Source of the DNA: a virus
Length of the DNA: 41,627 nt
Virus record (IMG/VR): IMGVR_UViG_3300049215_000099
Location: 1-41,627 of that record
Strand: one strand, 5' to 3'
This document shows, one piece after another, positions 13,723 through 22,811 of the stretch. Position numbers and translations under genes: made by a program. The notes beneath the pieces are model-generated. The model was not told the DNA's origin. It made no database searches and was given only the letters and a program-made list of their open reading frames with translations. How positions within the stretch are numbered: position 1 is the stretch's first letter; the number at the start of each line of letters is the position of its first letter.

Positions 13723-15738
13723 ATGGCTGAATCGTCGGTCCCGAGTTCGAACCAGCTCGACTACCGTGATATCACAGTCCAGGACCTGGACAAGCTCTTG
13801 GCAATGAGCCGTGGGGCGCGTAGTCGATTCGAACCAACATGGCATCTGAACTATGCCTATTACTTCGGCGAACAGTGGCTCTTCTGGAACAGAGGACGCC
13901 TCGACAGACCGCGCCTCGACCCTCACCGCGTAACCCTCACCGACAACCGCATCATCGGCATCGTTCGCACAGAGCTTGCGAAGATGACCAAGCAGAACCC
14001 GGCATGGCAGGTCGTTCCGAACTCCGCCCAGGACTCAGACCTTCAGTCGGCTCTGATGGGCGAGAAGATCCTCGACTACCTCTGGCGCGAGAAGAAGATG
14101 CGCAACAAGCTGGTCGATGTCCTGCTCTGGTCAAGGATCACGGGCTCGGGGTTCTGGAAGATCGTCTGGGACTCCGCACAGGGCCAGAAAGTCAACGTCC
14201 TCGCTGACGAAGAAGGCAAGCCGGTGATCCACTCGGAAACCGGAGCGCCGATGAAGCCGGTCGAGGTCGAAGATGAAAACGGCCAGCTCCCCGAAGGCCT
14301 CCAGTCGAAGGTCATCGCCACCGGAGATGTCCATGTCGAAACGGTCGCGCCGTTCGAATTCCTCTCTGACCCGATCGCCACAAGGCTCGAGGACGCCGAG
14401 TGGTGCATCCAGGAGAACGTCAAGAGCCAGGAATACGTCCGCCAGCACTACGGGATCGTCGTCCCCACGGACACCGACATCGCCCCGGGCCCCACCGAAG
14501 CGAGGATGTTCCCCTCTTATCAGATGGGCGGCACGTCGAACTACAAGGGCGTGAAGATCCACGAGTACTGGTGCAAGCCCAACGCCACGCACCCCGAAGG
14601 ACGTAGGGCGGTATGGGCCAAAGGCAAAATCCTCTTCGAAGGCCCGAACCCCTACAAGTGCCTGCCCTACGTGATGTTCCCCGGCATCCCGATCCCCGGA
14701 CGGTTCTGGCCGACATCGGTGGTTGAGCAGCTTCGCAACCCGCAGACCGAGCTCAACAAGATCAGAAGCCAGATCCTCGAGTCCGCGCAGCGCATGGGCA
14801 ACCCGTCGATGCTGATCTCAAAGCAGGCCAACACCCAGGTCTCAGGTGTTCCGGGCGAGGTCGTGATGTACGACGACACGACACTGAACGCCAAGCCCGA
14901 ATACCTCACGCCTCCCTCGATGCCGCAGTACGTGCTTCAGCAGCAGGAACGGATCGAAGCGGCGATGCAGGACATCTCAGGCCAGCACGAGGTATCAAAC
15001 GCCCAGGTTCCGGCGGGAGTCAAGGCTGCCTCAGCGATCAACCTGCTCCAGGAAGCCGATGACACCCGTCTGGGGCCGGCGATCTACGACATGGAGGAAA
15101 CCCTCGGCGTGGCCGGGACGATGCTCCTGAAGCTCGTCGCCCAGTATTGGACCGATGACCGCACCATCATGATCGCGGGCAAGGACCACGAACTCGACGC
15201 GATGGTCTTCCGGGGCGCGGCGTTGAAGTCGAACACCCAGGTCGAAGTCCAGGCCGGGTCGCAGTTCCCACGGAGCAAGGCAGCCAAGCAGGCCGCGATC
15301 CAGGACATGCTCAACCTCTACTTCCAGTACCAGGGCAACCAGCCGATGAACAAGCGCATGATCGGCAAGGTCCTCGAAGACATGGAGGCGGGAGGCCTCG
15401 CCAAACTCTTCGGGGACATCTCGGTCGATGAGTCCCAGATCAACCGCGAGAACCAGCAGATCTCTCAAGGTGTGGCCCTTCAGATCAACGCCTACGACAA
15501 CCACGAGGCCCACATCGAAGGCCACGAGGAATTCCAGAAGGGACCGACCTACGTAAAGCTCGGACCCATCATCGGCCGGCTGATGGAAAACCACGTCAAC
15601 GAACACCGCCAGCAGTTGATGGCCGCGATGGGCCCGATGGTCACGCCCGGGGCACCAGGACAACCGGGAGCCACTGGAGCACCAGGCGGAAATGGCTCGA
15701 CACCACAACCAGCACCTACAGGAGGCGCACCCTCATGA
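13723..15738 (+). CDS. Portal protein
   Basis: A 671-residue protein that forms the dodecameric DNA channel at the capsid vertex. It starts with a helical domain (RSRFEPTWHLNYAYYFGEQW), and has the conserved NRIIGIVRTELAKMTKQNPAW segment split over about 80-100. A wing region and long helices follow (AMQDISGQHEVSNAQVPAG near 410). The C-terminus is Gly/Pro-rich. Length suits the P22/T7-like podovirus portal type rather than the shorter siphovirus portals. The stop overlaps the next ATG (ATGA). Confidence 0.88.
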   Translation: MAESSVPSSNQLDYRDITVQDLDKLLAMSRGARSRFEPTWHLNYAYYFGEQWLFWNRGRLDRPRLDPHRVTLTDNRIIGIVRTELAKMTKQNPAWQVVPNSAQDSDLQSALMGEKILDYLWREKKMRNKLVDVLLWSRITGSGFWKIVWDSAQGQKVNVLADEEGKPVIHSETGAPMKPVEVEDENGQLPEGLQSKVIATGDVHVETVAPFEFLSDPIATRLEDAEWCIQENVKSQEYVRQHYGIVVPTDTDIAPGPTEARMFPSYQMGGTSNYKGVKIHEYWCKPNATHPEGRRAVWAKGKILFEGPNPYKCLPYVMFPGIPIPGRFWPTSVVEQLRNPQTELNKIRSQILESAQRMGNPSMLISKQANTQVSGVPGEVVMYDDTTLNAKPEYLTPPSMPQYVLQQQERIEAAMQDISGQHEVSNAQVPAGVKAASAINLLQEADDTRLGPAIYDMEETLGVAGTMLLKLVAQYWTDDRTIMIAGKDHELDAMVFRGAALKSNTQVEVQAGSQFPRSKAAKQAAIQDMLNLYFQYQGNQPMNKRMIGKVLEDMEAGGLAKLFGDISVDESQINRENQQISQGVALQINAYDNHEAHIEGHEEFQKGPTYVKLGPIIGRLMENHVNEHRQQLMAAMGPMVTPGAPGQPGATGAPGGNGSTPQPAPTGGAPS

Positions 15739-16382
15739 GCAAGAGCACCCCTGGCCTCCTGAAGGCCATACAGGACTTCCACGCCGAGCACGGTGCGGAC
15801 AAGGAGCACGAGTCAACAACGGCCCTTCTGGCGCGCGTTGCGGGCGATATAGGACCACGCAAGGGCAAAGCCGAGGATTCCTCCGTCGCAGACTCCCCAG
15901 GGCGTCAGGCGGCGCGAGAGGTCTCAATGCCCTCAGAGGCGAACCACGACGGCGGTGAGGGCAACAAGACCACCAACGCTCCGGGAAGCCCGGACATCCC
16001 GGACCCCGTCGCAGACCAGCACGACAAAAGCTACCCGTCGCAGATGTCCGGCACAGAGCCCGTGCGCTCGGGAGGCAACATTCTCTCAGCGATGCCCGGT
16101 CCCAAGGCCCAGTCGGGAGAGCTGCCCGACATCCGCCGTACCGCTTCGCTTGCAGCTCTTGAGAAGGGCAAGTCCTCAGCGGGCAACGCGATCTCAAACG
16201 CTCGCGGCATGGCAGAGCCCAACTCTGAGCGCATGGGCGATGTGAAGGCCCCCGCCAAGGCCCCGCCTGATAAGAACACCGGCTCTTATGAGGGCACACC
16301 GCCCTTCGCCAAAGAGTCCCTGTCCGGTGACGGCTGGTCGAAAGCCGGTGCCAAGGCTAAGCAGATGTGGGCCAAGAAGTGA
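15735..16382 (+). CDS. Disordered protein after portal
   Basis: A 215-residue hydrophilic protein, mostly disordered, rich in Pro, Ser, Gly and Lys, ending in basic residues (AGAKAKQMWAKK). No domain is seen. Position between portal and fibre genes suggests a virion or assembly factor, by inference only. Confidence 0.55.
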   Translation: MSKSTPGLLKAIQDFHAEHGADKEHESTTALLARVAGDIGPRKGKAEDSSVADSPGRQAAREVSMPSEANHDGGEGNKTTNAPGSPDIPDPVADQHDKSYPSQMSGTEPVRSGGNILSAMPGPKAQSGELPDIRRTASLAALEKGKSSAGNAISNARGMAEPNSERMGDVKAPAKAPPDKNTGSYEGTPPFAKESLSGDGWSKAGAKAKQMWAKK

Positions 16383-16642
16383 TCGGAGGAGCCTCTTCAA
16401 GCTGGCATGGCCGGAACGCCTGCGAAGAACTCTGCAAGGCGATGGCCGAATGCCGCGAACAGTGGGGCGATGACCCGGCCTACAAGGACGTGATCTGGAA
16501 GCTCGACCAGGTGGAACAGGAACTCGACCTTCTGACCGCCTCGCCGGGCCGCAGAGCCGTTCTACGGGCAGCGATGCCCAACATGGCAGGCCAGGAGCCC
16601 AGCCACCGCGAGGAGGCTCCGATGGGAGTCCAGCGTGTCTGA
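16379..16642 (+). CDS. Small helical protein
   Basis: An 87-residue protein from GTG 16379, which overlaps the previous stop (GTGA). It is helical in the middle (KDVIWKLDQVEQELDLL) with two Cys near the start. An earlier in-frame GTG at 16367 is possible. No family recognised. Confidence 0.5.
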   Translation: MIGGASSSWHGRNACEELCKAMAECREQWGDDPAYKDVIWKLDQVEQELDLLTASPGRRAVLRAAMPNMAGQEPSHREEAPMGVQRV

Positions 16643-16913
16643 AGCGCAGTTTCTGATCTCGGGCGAAAAGGAACTGCAAGCCACCAACACCGCTGAACAG
16701 ATCCTCAAGGAAAGCCGCGTCATCACCGGCCTTCTCGTCACGGCCTTCAAAACGAATACAGCGGTCGTGAGGATCGGCCCCGAAGGACTGGGAGGCACGG
16801 CCTACCCGATGGAAGCCGGCGAGGCGATTGCCATCGACCTCATCGACATCTCCCGCGTCTACGTCTACGGCAAAGAAAAAGACAGGGTCAAGTACATCGG
16901 CCTGCGCCCGTGA
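16635..16913 (+). CDS. Small beta-barrel-like virion protein
   Basis: A 92-residue protein starting at GTG 16635. The pattern VVRIGPEGLGGTAYPMEAGEA, split from AIDLIDISRVYVYG, is typical of small phage beta-barrel modules in which a strand pair is followed by a PxxxGEx turn. Similar modules head the tailspike at 9695. It may be a head-fibre or decoration protein. Its stop overlaps the fibre start. Confidence 0.5.
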   Translation: MSEAQFLISGEKELQATNTAEQILKESRVITGLLVTAFKTNTAVVRIGPEGLGGTAYPMEAGEAIAIDLIDISRVYVYGKEKDRVKYIGLRP

Positions 16914-18385
16914 GCCATATCCAGCGCAATACTCCGCCGAGCGAAGGCAGCGGCAAAGAATACACAACTGGCGCAGGGCTCGAAGGCGGCGGCGCCACGG
17001 CGGAAATCAAAGTCAAAGCCGGCGGCATCACCGAAACGATGCTGGCGTTGGCACTGCTAGGTCCCGAAGCCACGGCGTTTGGCCTGCGCAAGCTCGGCAC
17101 CGGAGCGCTCGAAGCGGCAGCGGGCAATGACTCACGGCTGAGCAACGAACGTACGCCGACCAACAGCTCGGTCACGGCCGCAAAGCTCGCCACGGCCGTT
17201 ATCGAAAAACTCGTTATTGGCGGTGGCAAAGCCGGGCAGGCCCTCGTCAAGAAAGCCGGGTCTGCCGAAGGCGCGCTCGAATATGAATGGAAGACGGTTG
17301 AAAGCAGCGGCGGCGAATACGAACTCACCGAAGCCAAGATCGCCACGGCCAAAGGCGTCACACTCACCACCGAACAGACCATCACCGCCCTCAAGAAGTT
17401 CTCCACGAGCGAAGTAGAACCCACGGTCCTCCGCATCGCGGGCAACACGCTCGAATCCAAACACAACCTCTTCTCGAACCTCGTCAACTACCCGTTGGCG
17501 CTGACGCTCTCCGGGACGAACCCAGGACTCCGAGCGCTCAACGTCGAAGGTACGACCACATGGGCGACCAACCCCGAAGGCACGTCCACGATGCAGTTGT
17601 TCCGCAACGCGATGACAGTTGCGACGACGGGCAATCGGACGATGTCGAAAATCACATCTTTTCAAGCCTCCGCAGCTATGTCGCCCGCCGCAGGATCGAC
17701 CACAACGGGATGGCACCCAACCGCGCTGCTGGCCAATAGCATTTTCAGCTCGCTTTCAAGCGGAACTGCCACCGGAGAAGCACATGGTGTCATCGTGGAA
17801 GGAACGGTTCAGAAGGGATGGACTCTAAGCACATATGGAGGCCTGCTCTTCAAAAAACCCGAAATCACCGGGAGAAGCGCGATCACGACTGTCGTAGCCT
17901 TCGATATCGAAGAAATCAAACTCCGAAAAAAATCGACCGCCGAAGAAATCGAAGAAGGCGAAGCGGAATACAAAGAACCTCTAATCACGACTGCGTTGAG
18001 CCTTCGGAGTGCCGGTAAAGAAGTCCAGATGCGCCACGCCGGACCAGCAAAGTTTGGGGCGAATGAAGCGCCGACCAGCGGTTACACCCTTGATGCAGCA
18101 GCAGGCGACATCGCAGTCAGCACTGTAGGCAATACCTACCGGGTCAAGGAGGGCGAAAACGCCAAGATGGGCAAGGCCTCTCTGACGGCAGGCAAAGTCA
18201 CGGTCGCCACAACGGCCGTCACGGCCAACTCCCGCATCTTTGTCACGGTGCAGAAACTCGGAACCGTCGCCGTTGCTAGTGGCTATGCCGTGACGGCCCG
18301 CACCGCTGGGACCTCGTTCACCGTGGAAGCTTCGGTGGCAACCGATACCTCAGAACTCGCATGGCTCATCTTCGAGCCCGCCTAA
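16910..18385 (+). CDS. Tail fibre with C-terminal trimerisation-like domain
   Basis: A 491-residue protein from GTG 16910. The N-terminus is Gly-rich (GSGKEYTTGAGLEGGGATAE) and the middle is beta-rich. Near 415-491 is the pattern ASLTAGKVTVATTAVTANSR, then GYAVTARTAGTSFTV and AWLIFEPA, a C-terminal domain I know from many phage fibres and spikes. It lies between portal and scaffold genes. Confidence 0.7.
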   Translation: MSHIQRNTPPSEGSGKEYTTGAGLEGGGATAEIKVKAGGITETMLALALLGPEATAFGLRKLGTGALEAAAGNDSRLSNERTPTNSSVTAAKLATAVIEKLVIGGGKAGQALVKKAGSAEGALEYEWKTVESSGGEYELTEAKIATAKGVTLTTEQTITALKKFSTSEVEPTVLRIAGNTLESKHNLFSNLVNYPLALTLSGTNPGLRALNVEGTTTWATNPEGTSTMQLFRNAMTVATTGNRTMSKITSFQASAAMSPAAGSTTTGWHPTALLANSIFSSLSSGTATGEAHGVIVEGTVQKGWTLSTYGGLLFKKPEITGRSAITTVVAFDIEEIKLRKKSTAEEIEEGEAEYKEPLITTALSLRSAGKEVQMRHAGPAKFGANEAPTSGYTLDAAAGDIAVSTVGNTYRVKEGENAKMGKASLTAGKVTVATTAVTANSRIFVTVQKLGTVAVASGYAVTARTAGTSFTVEASVATDTSELAWLIFEPA

Positions 18386-18398
18386 AGGAGAGAACCCC

Positions 18399-18449
18399 AT
18401 GACACCACCCAAACGCCAACGCTCTCCCGCAAGACCCCACCGGGGATGA
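18399..18449 (+). CDS. 16-residue leader-type ORF
   Basis: ATG 18399 follows AAAGGAGAGAACCCC, a strong ribosome site. The basic peptide ends at a TGA that overlaps the next ATG (ATGA at 18446). It may be a leader peptide used to couple translation of the next gene, which has no ribosome site of its own. Confidence 0.4.
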   Translation: MTPPKRQRSPARPHRG

Positions 18450-18661
18450 AGCCACGGAAGGTCTCAGACGCCGACCTAGCCGTCAAACAGGACTTCGACG
18501 CCCGCGAACAGCAGCTCGGACAAGCGGAAGTGGAGATCGCCCACGCCCTCACCTTGCTCCACGGCGAACGCAACCGCTGGCGCACGGCAGAGATCGACCC
18601 GAGGTATCAGATGACCGCCGCCGACCGGATCGCAGACGATGGGACGATAGTCCGGTCCTAG
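18446..18661 (+). CDS. Small helical protein
   Basis: A 71-residue protein with a charged amphipathic helix (FDAREQQLGQAEVEIAHALT). It is coupled to the leader ORF. No family recognised; it lies just before the scaffold and capsid genes. Confidence 0.5.
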   Translation: MKPRKVSDADLAVKQDFDAREQQLGQAEVEIAHALTLLHGERNRWRTAEIDPRYQMTAADRIADDGTIVRS

Positions 18662-18686
18662 AACTTCCCTTCCATAACGGAGGAAG

Positions 18687-18751
18687 ACACCTACGGGTGT
18701 ATGTAGCGCCAGGGGCAGGCCAGGGCCTTCGGGTACAGCCACATTGCTACA
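18687..18751 (+). other. Structured leader before scaffold gene
   Basis: ACACC-TACG-GGTGT (18687-18700) is a perfect 5-bp hairpin with a four-base loop. It is followed by TGTAGC (18702-18707) pairing with GCTACA (18746-18751) across a GC-rich internal part. The start at 18770 with its AGAAGGAG site lies about 20 nt downstream. This is the only gap of over 100 bp in this part of the late cluster apart from that after the capsid gene. Confidence 0.45.
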
Positions 18752-18769
18752 GCGCAGAAGGAGAAGCAA

Positions 18770-19582
18770 ATGCCAGACGACCTACAGCCCGGAAACGAGG
18801 GCCAGGGGGACGCCAGCACAGGGATCTTCGATCCCTACCTTCAAGCCGTTCCCGAGGACGCCCGCGAGACAGTTGCGAGCTACCTCAAAGACGCCGAGAA
18901 GAACGTAAACGGACGCCTCGCTGAGGCAGCCGAACTCCAGAAAACGTTTGGAGCCTTCAAGGACGTAGAAGGGCTCACGACGTATGACCCAGCAGACCTG
19001 TCCCAGCTCATAGCGTGGCATCAGTCCGTCACCGCCAATCCCGATGTATACAAGGAGTGGCTGAGCAGGGAAGCGCAGGAGGCTGGTCTCACCCAGGCCG
19101 AGGAGCAGGAGCTCCAAGAGGCTGAGGAGACCGGCGAGCTCACGCGCGAGCAGGTGCAGCAGCTCATCCAGGACACCGCAGAGCAGAGGCTTGCCCCGAT
19201 CGAGGAGCAGTTCTCAGCCCTGCAAGCCGAAAAAGCAGTTGACACCGAGGCCACGGCGATCGACTCTGCCTTTGACCAGATCCAGTCGGAGTTCAAACTG
19301 GAGCTGAACAAAGACCAGAAGGCGGTCATCCTCGACCTCGGAATGCCCCTCGCCTATGACGAGAAGGGCAACGAACTGCCGATGGGCGACTCGAGCTGGG
19401 TCCGCAAGGGGTTCGACCGCTGGAAGGAAGTCACCGACACAGGAGCCAGACTGTTCATAGAGCAGAAGGCCAACCAGCCGGGGACGCCCTTGAATGCAGG
19501 AGGCACACCCGCAGCACCCCCGATCACAAGTTTTGGGGATGCAAACGCGGCGCTCAGGGAACGGCTGCGTCAAGCAACCTAA
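18770..19582 (+). CDS. Scaffolding protein
   Basis: A 270-residue acidic protein directly before the major capsid gene. The N-terminus is disordered, the middle is rich in Glu/Gln coiled-coil helices (ELQEAEETGELTREQVQQL), and the C-terminus is short and basic (ANAALRERLRQAT), as in scaffolds that bind capsid protein through a basic end. The start follows AGAAGGAGAAGCAA. Assignment rests on position and composition. Confidence 0.7.
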   Translation: MPDDLQPGNEGQGDASTGIFDPYLQAVPEDARETVASYLKDAEKNVNGRLAEAAELQKTFGAFKDVEGLTTYDPADLSQLIAWHQSVTANPDVYKEWLSREAQEAGLTQAEEQELQEAEETGELTREQVQQLIQDTAEQRLAPIEEQFSALQAEKAVDTEATAIDSAFDQIQSEFKLELNKDQKAVILDLGMPLAYDEKGNELPMGDSSWVRKGFDRWKEVTDTGARLFIEQKANQPGTPLNAGGTPAAPPITSFGDANAALRERLRQAT

Positions 19583-19597
19583 TCCGAAAGGAAACCC

Positions 19598-20866
19598 ATG
19601 GCGACTCAGACACTCGCCGCATTTGATGCAGCACTGAAGGACCTGTACGTCGGACCGATCGTGGAGCAATTGAATCAGAAGACGTATATTTTGGACCAGA
19701 TCGAGCGCGACGCCGACCACATCGACCACACCGGCCGGCGTGCCGTCGTCCCGCTCCACAAGAACCGCAACCGTGGAAGGAAATCCATCGCAGACGGTGG
19801 AACCCTCCCAACGGCGGGCGCGCAGGTCTACCTCGACGCCATCGTTCCGCTTCGCTACCACACCTACGGTATCGAGCTGACCGACCAGGTCATCGAGGCA
19901 TCCAAGACCAACGAGGGCGCTTTCGTCTCCGCTATCGAAGTGGAGTCCAAGGGCGTCGCCATCGACATGCGCAAGGACATCAACCGGCAGGCATTTGGCA
20001 CCGGCAACGGCGCCCTGTGTGAGCCACCGTCCGCGACAGCTGGGGTCAAGAAAACCTCGAAAACGACCAAACTGGAATTCAACACGGAATTCGACCTCCA
20101 GTACATCCAGGTCGGGGACGTGATCGACGTTCTGAAAGAAGCCACCGGAGAAACCGGCAACGGTGTCGTCGGAGCGGAAGTGGTCGCAAGGTCGGTCTCG
20201 AACAAGGAAGTCACGCTCTCGACCACACTGGCAGCGGAACTCGCGGCGGAAACCTACCAGGTCTACGTCTCGGGCAACCGCAACCAGGAGATGGACGGCC
20301 TGAGGAACATCACCGAAAACGAACGGACGCTGCACTCGGTGAACTCGGCCACGGCGGGCAACGCCTTCTGGAAAGGCAACACCGTCAAAGCCGGGACGAG
20401 CTTCGCTGCCACAGCGGTAGCCGGCGAGTCCCTGTTCGAGCAGTTGGCGGACAACGTCGGAGCGCAGGGCAACGGCGACGTGGAGGTCTTCCTGACCTCA
20501 CGTGGAGTGCGCAGAAGGCTGGCGGACTCCTACCAGTCCCAGAAGCGCTTCAACGACGCCAAAGCAGTCGATGTCCACGGCGGCTACTCGGCCATCATGG
20601 TCAACGAGATCCCGGTCGTCGCAGATGACGACTGCCCGAAGACCTACGCCTTCGGCTTTAACAAGTCCGCTCTGAAGTGGTTCGAGCAGACGAAGCCGGG
20701 CTGGCTGGAACGGGAGAACGGTGGGATCTTCCACCTGAAGACCGCCGGCACGGGGACTTACGCTGCTATCTGGCAGGCGTGGTTCCGTTGGTACGCGGCT
20801 TTGGGGGCGGTCGCACCAAATAGAACGGGAAGAATTGAATATGCCTCCGATGATGCTCCCTTCTAG
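19598..20866 (+). CDS. Major capsid protein
   Basis: A 422-residue protein, probably of the HK97 fold. After a helical N-terminus comes the RRAVVPLHKNRNRGRKSIAD segment, then a long helix region (ELTDQVIEASKTNEGAF), a beta-rich insertion at about 145-215, and an A-domain-like region with NGDVEVFLTSRGVRRRLADS. It forms the capsid shell. Ribosome site AAAGGAAACCC precedes ATG 19598. The insertion is Thr/Lys-rich and could be surface-exposed. Confidence 0.85.
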   Translation: MATQTLAAFDAALKDLYVGPIVEQLNQKTYILDQIERDADHIDHTGRRAVVPLHKNRNRGRKSIADGGTLPTAGAQVYLDAIVPLRYHTYGIELTDQVIEASKTNEGAFVSAIEVESKGVAIDMRKDINRQAFGTGNGALCEPPSATAGVKKTSKTTKLEFNTEFDLQYIQVGDVIDVLKEATGETGNGVVGAEVVARSVSNKEVTLSTTLAAELAAETYQVYVSGNRNQEMDGLRNITENERTLHSVNSATAGNAFWKGNTVKAGTSFAATAVAGESLFEQLADNVGAQGNGDVEVFLTSRGVRRRLADSYQSQKRFNDAKAVDVHGGYSAIMVNEIPVVADDDCPKTYAFGFNKSALKWFEQTKPGWLERENGGIFHLKTAGTGTYAAIWQAWFRWYAALGAVAPNRTGRIEYASDDAPF

Positions 20867-20926
20867 GGGAACAGTCGAGGCGGTTCTGCTCTCCACTGGA
20901 TGATTTCACGCTGGTCTTGGGGGGCC

Positions 20927-21052
20927 TTAGCTAGATTGCACTCGGTAGCTATGGTCCCCCGGGCCTAGCGGGATGATGTGATCCAGATGCCAGTTCTCGG
21001 GGTCCACAGGCAAGCCGCAGATGCCGCATAGCCCGTGGTCCCGGGTGAACAT
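20927..21052 (-). pseudogene. Truncated HNH endonuclease on minus strand
   Basis: The minus strand encodes a 41-residue frame starting MFTRDHGLCGICGLP, then WHLDHIIPLGPGDHSY. This is the CxxC zinc knuckle and the HNH core (W-H-x-D-H). The usual continuation (NVQ-LAH--CN) is missing: the frame hits TAA after RVQSS. The +1 frame reads NLAKAPQDQREII, so a frameshift may have cut it. It lies in the 204-bp gap after the capsid gene, against the direction of all neighbours, as a decaying homing endonuclease would. Confidence 0.6.
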
Positions 21053-21070
21053 ACATGAAACGGAGGCCAC

Positions 21071-21532
21071 ATGGCCAACATCACAGCAGCAAGCATCCTG
21101 TACGGGACGCCGGTCGTGGCCAAGGTGGGCGACCTCCTGTTTACCGTCACCAACATCGAAGTCTCCTCGGCGGCTACGGAATACGTCGAGGGTGGCATCG
21201 AACTCCTGCCGGCCAAACTCGGCCTGACAGACGAAGCGATCTCGGGCGCTCAGAGCGTTGCCAGGGAATCGGGCGTCGGGGCGATGGCATCGACCACGGC
21301 TCTCGCAGGGGCGATCTGGTCGGCTCCGTTCCTCGTCAAAGCCAAAGAACAGAACGAAGCGGGCAAAGAAGTCGCCGGGGCGTTCCCCTGTGCCGTGTCG
21401 CTGGTCAAAGGGGTCCCATACCTGCGCCTCTACGCCGCGACGACTGCGGGGCAGGCAGAACCGTTCCTCGAGGTCAAAGCCAAAACGGCGGTCTCGCTCT
21501 ACACGACGACGATCTTCGCCTTTGGCAAGTAG
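21071..21532 (+). CDS. Head decoration or auxiliary structural protein
   Basis: A 153-residue beta-rich protein starting MANITAASILYGTPVV, with start ATG 21071 behind ACGGAGGCCAC. It is rich in Ala, Gly and Thr and lacks charged clusters, as capsid-surface proteins often do. Position after the capsid gene supports a decoration role. Its TAG stop directly abuts the next in-frame ATG. Confidence 0.55.
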   Translation: MANITAASILYGTPVVAKVGDLLFTVTNIEVSSAATEYVEGGIELLPAKLGLTDEAISGAQSVARESGVGAMASTTALAGAIWSAPFLVKAKEQNEAGKEVAGAFPCAVSLVKGVPYLRLYAATTAGQAEPFLEVKAKTAVSLYTTTIFAFGK

Positions 21533-21949
21533 ATGGAGATCACCCCTGCATCCTTCGCTCAGGTCCACATGGGCCGCGATGGGCGTCGAGTCACAATCGA
21601 AGAGGATGTGGGAAACGTCGCCAAGAGGATCAAGGAGATCAACCCGCGCTTGGGCCTTCAATGGAACGAGCGCGGGGAGTTCTTCACGGTCTTTGAAGAC
21701 GACGGCAAGACCGAACGATTGGTCCTCACCGCCCAGGAGTGCGACGAGCGGATCGTCAAACGAGTCGAAGAGATCGCCTCCCCGGGCTATGACTACCTCG
21801 GGGAGATCGACCGCATGGACGCACAGGCGGAGAAAGACAAGGACCATCGCTTCCACGAGCAGACGGGCGAGATCGGGGAACGTCTGGCCCATGCCCTGCG
21901 CAAAGACCTCCAGGCCAAGAACAAAGCCTTCGTCACGAGGAATGTCTGA
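21533..21949 (+). CDS. Charged head-region protein
   Basis: A 138-residue charged protein (GNVAKRIKEINPRLGLQWN) with a helical C-terminal half. It abuts the preceding gene and overlaps the adaptor gene by one base (TGATG). No domain recognised. It probably acts in head completion, by position. Confidence 0.5.
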   Translation: MEITPASFAQVHMGRDGRRVTIEEDVGNVAKRIKEINPRLGLQWNERGEFFTVFEDDGKTERLVLTAQECDERIVKRVEEIASPGYDYLGEIDRMDAQAEKDKDHRFHEQTGEIGERLAHALRKDLQAKNKAFVTRNV

Positions 21950-22602
21950 TGGCCTTTGAAACCTTCGGAGAAGTCATCACGGAGGTTCTGAACTTCGGCT
22001 TCGCAGACGGCCCCCAGGTCAACCGCAAGCGCGTGGAAAACTGGATCAACGAGGGCCAGCGCCAGATAGCACGCCAGGTCGAGGCCCCCGAATTCCAGAC
22101 CACCGAGGTCATCACCGTCATCAAGGGCACCTACAAGTACACCCTCCCCGCCGACTTCCTGCGGGTGCAGGACATCTACTACGGGGAACTGGTCTGCCGG
22201 CTGAAACCGATCGATCTCCAGCAGTTCGATGAAACGGCACCCACCAAGTTCGAAGGCCCCCCGGAGAACTACACGCTCTACGCCAACGAACTCTGGGTCT
22301 TCCCGACGCCGAACAACTCGACCGACACGCTGGAAATGCGCTACATCAAAATGCCCCCGACGCTGGTGGCCGAATCGGACATCCCGCTTCTGGCGATGGA
22401 CTACCTGCATCTGCTCGTGGACTACGCGGTGACTCGCGCCTTCGAAGCTGAGGATGACCTCGAAGCGGCGCAGGCCCACAAAATCCGCTGGAAAGAAGAC
22501 CTCGACAACTACGCGACCGACAAGCAGTTCCGCATCATCGACCGGCCTCGCGTGCTCGACGGCTCATGGCGAGGCAGCGGTTATGGCGGGAGGGTGATCT
22601 GA
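21949..22602 (+). CDS. Head-tail adaptor protein
   Basis: A 217-residue protein with the adaptor pattern: GPQVNRKRVENWINEGQRQI near 21-40, then a beta sandwich (KYTLPADFLRVQDIYYG), ENYTLYANELWVFPTP, and a C-terminal helix pair (LHLLVDYAVTRAFEAEDD). This matches podovirus and siphovirus adaptors of the P22 gp4 / T7 gp11 kind that bind beneath the portal. The stop overlaps the next ATG. Confidence 0.75.
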   Translation: MAFETFGEVITEVLNFGFADGPQVNRKRVENWINEGQRQIARQVEAPEFQTTEVITVIKGTYKYTLPADFLRVQDIYYGELVCRLKPIDLQQFDETAPTKFEGPPENYTLYANELWVFPTPNNSTDTLEMRYIKMPPTLVAESDIPLLAMDYLHLLVDYAVTRAFEAEDDLEAAQAHKIRWKEDLDNYATDKQFRIIDRPRVLDGSWRGSGYGGRVI

Positions 22603-22811
22603 TGCCAACACCCCCCAACCTCAAAGAAGCCCATGAGTGCGGCGACTGCGTCTACTACATCGGCCCAGAGGACGGCATGGGGCGCTGCTCGAAGTACAAC
22701 TACGGCGTCAACGACGACGAGGTCTGCGACTCCTGGGCACCCGGTGACCCGAAGGACGCAGCCAAACGCGCCTGGGCACGACACCGTAAACGTCTAGCGA
22801 AGGGATCGTGA
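22602..22811 (+). CDS. Small four-cysteine protein
   Basis: A 69-residue protein with Cys at HECGDCVYY, MGRCSKY and EVCDSW, which could bind zinc or an iron-sulfur centre. The C-terminus is basic. Proteins with the CxxC-YY-x-C-x-Y-x-CDSW pattern occur in head-tail regions of several phages, but I know of no assigned role. Confidence 0.6.
   Translation: MPTPPNLKEAHECGDCVYYIGPEDGMGRCSKYNYGVNDDEVCDSWAPGDPKDAAKRAWARHRKRLAKGS

Noticed and set aside
20927-21892. Full 321-codon minus-strand frame as one gene
   Set aside because: Only the last 41 codons look like a real domain (HNH). The rest is antisense to two well-supported head genes.
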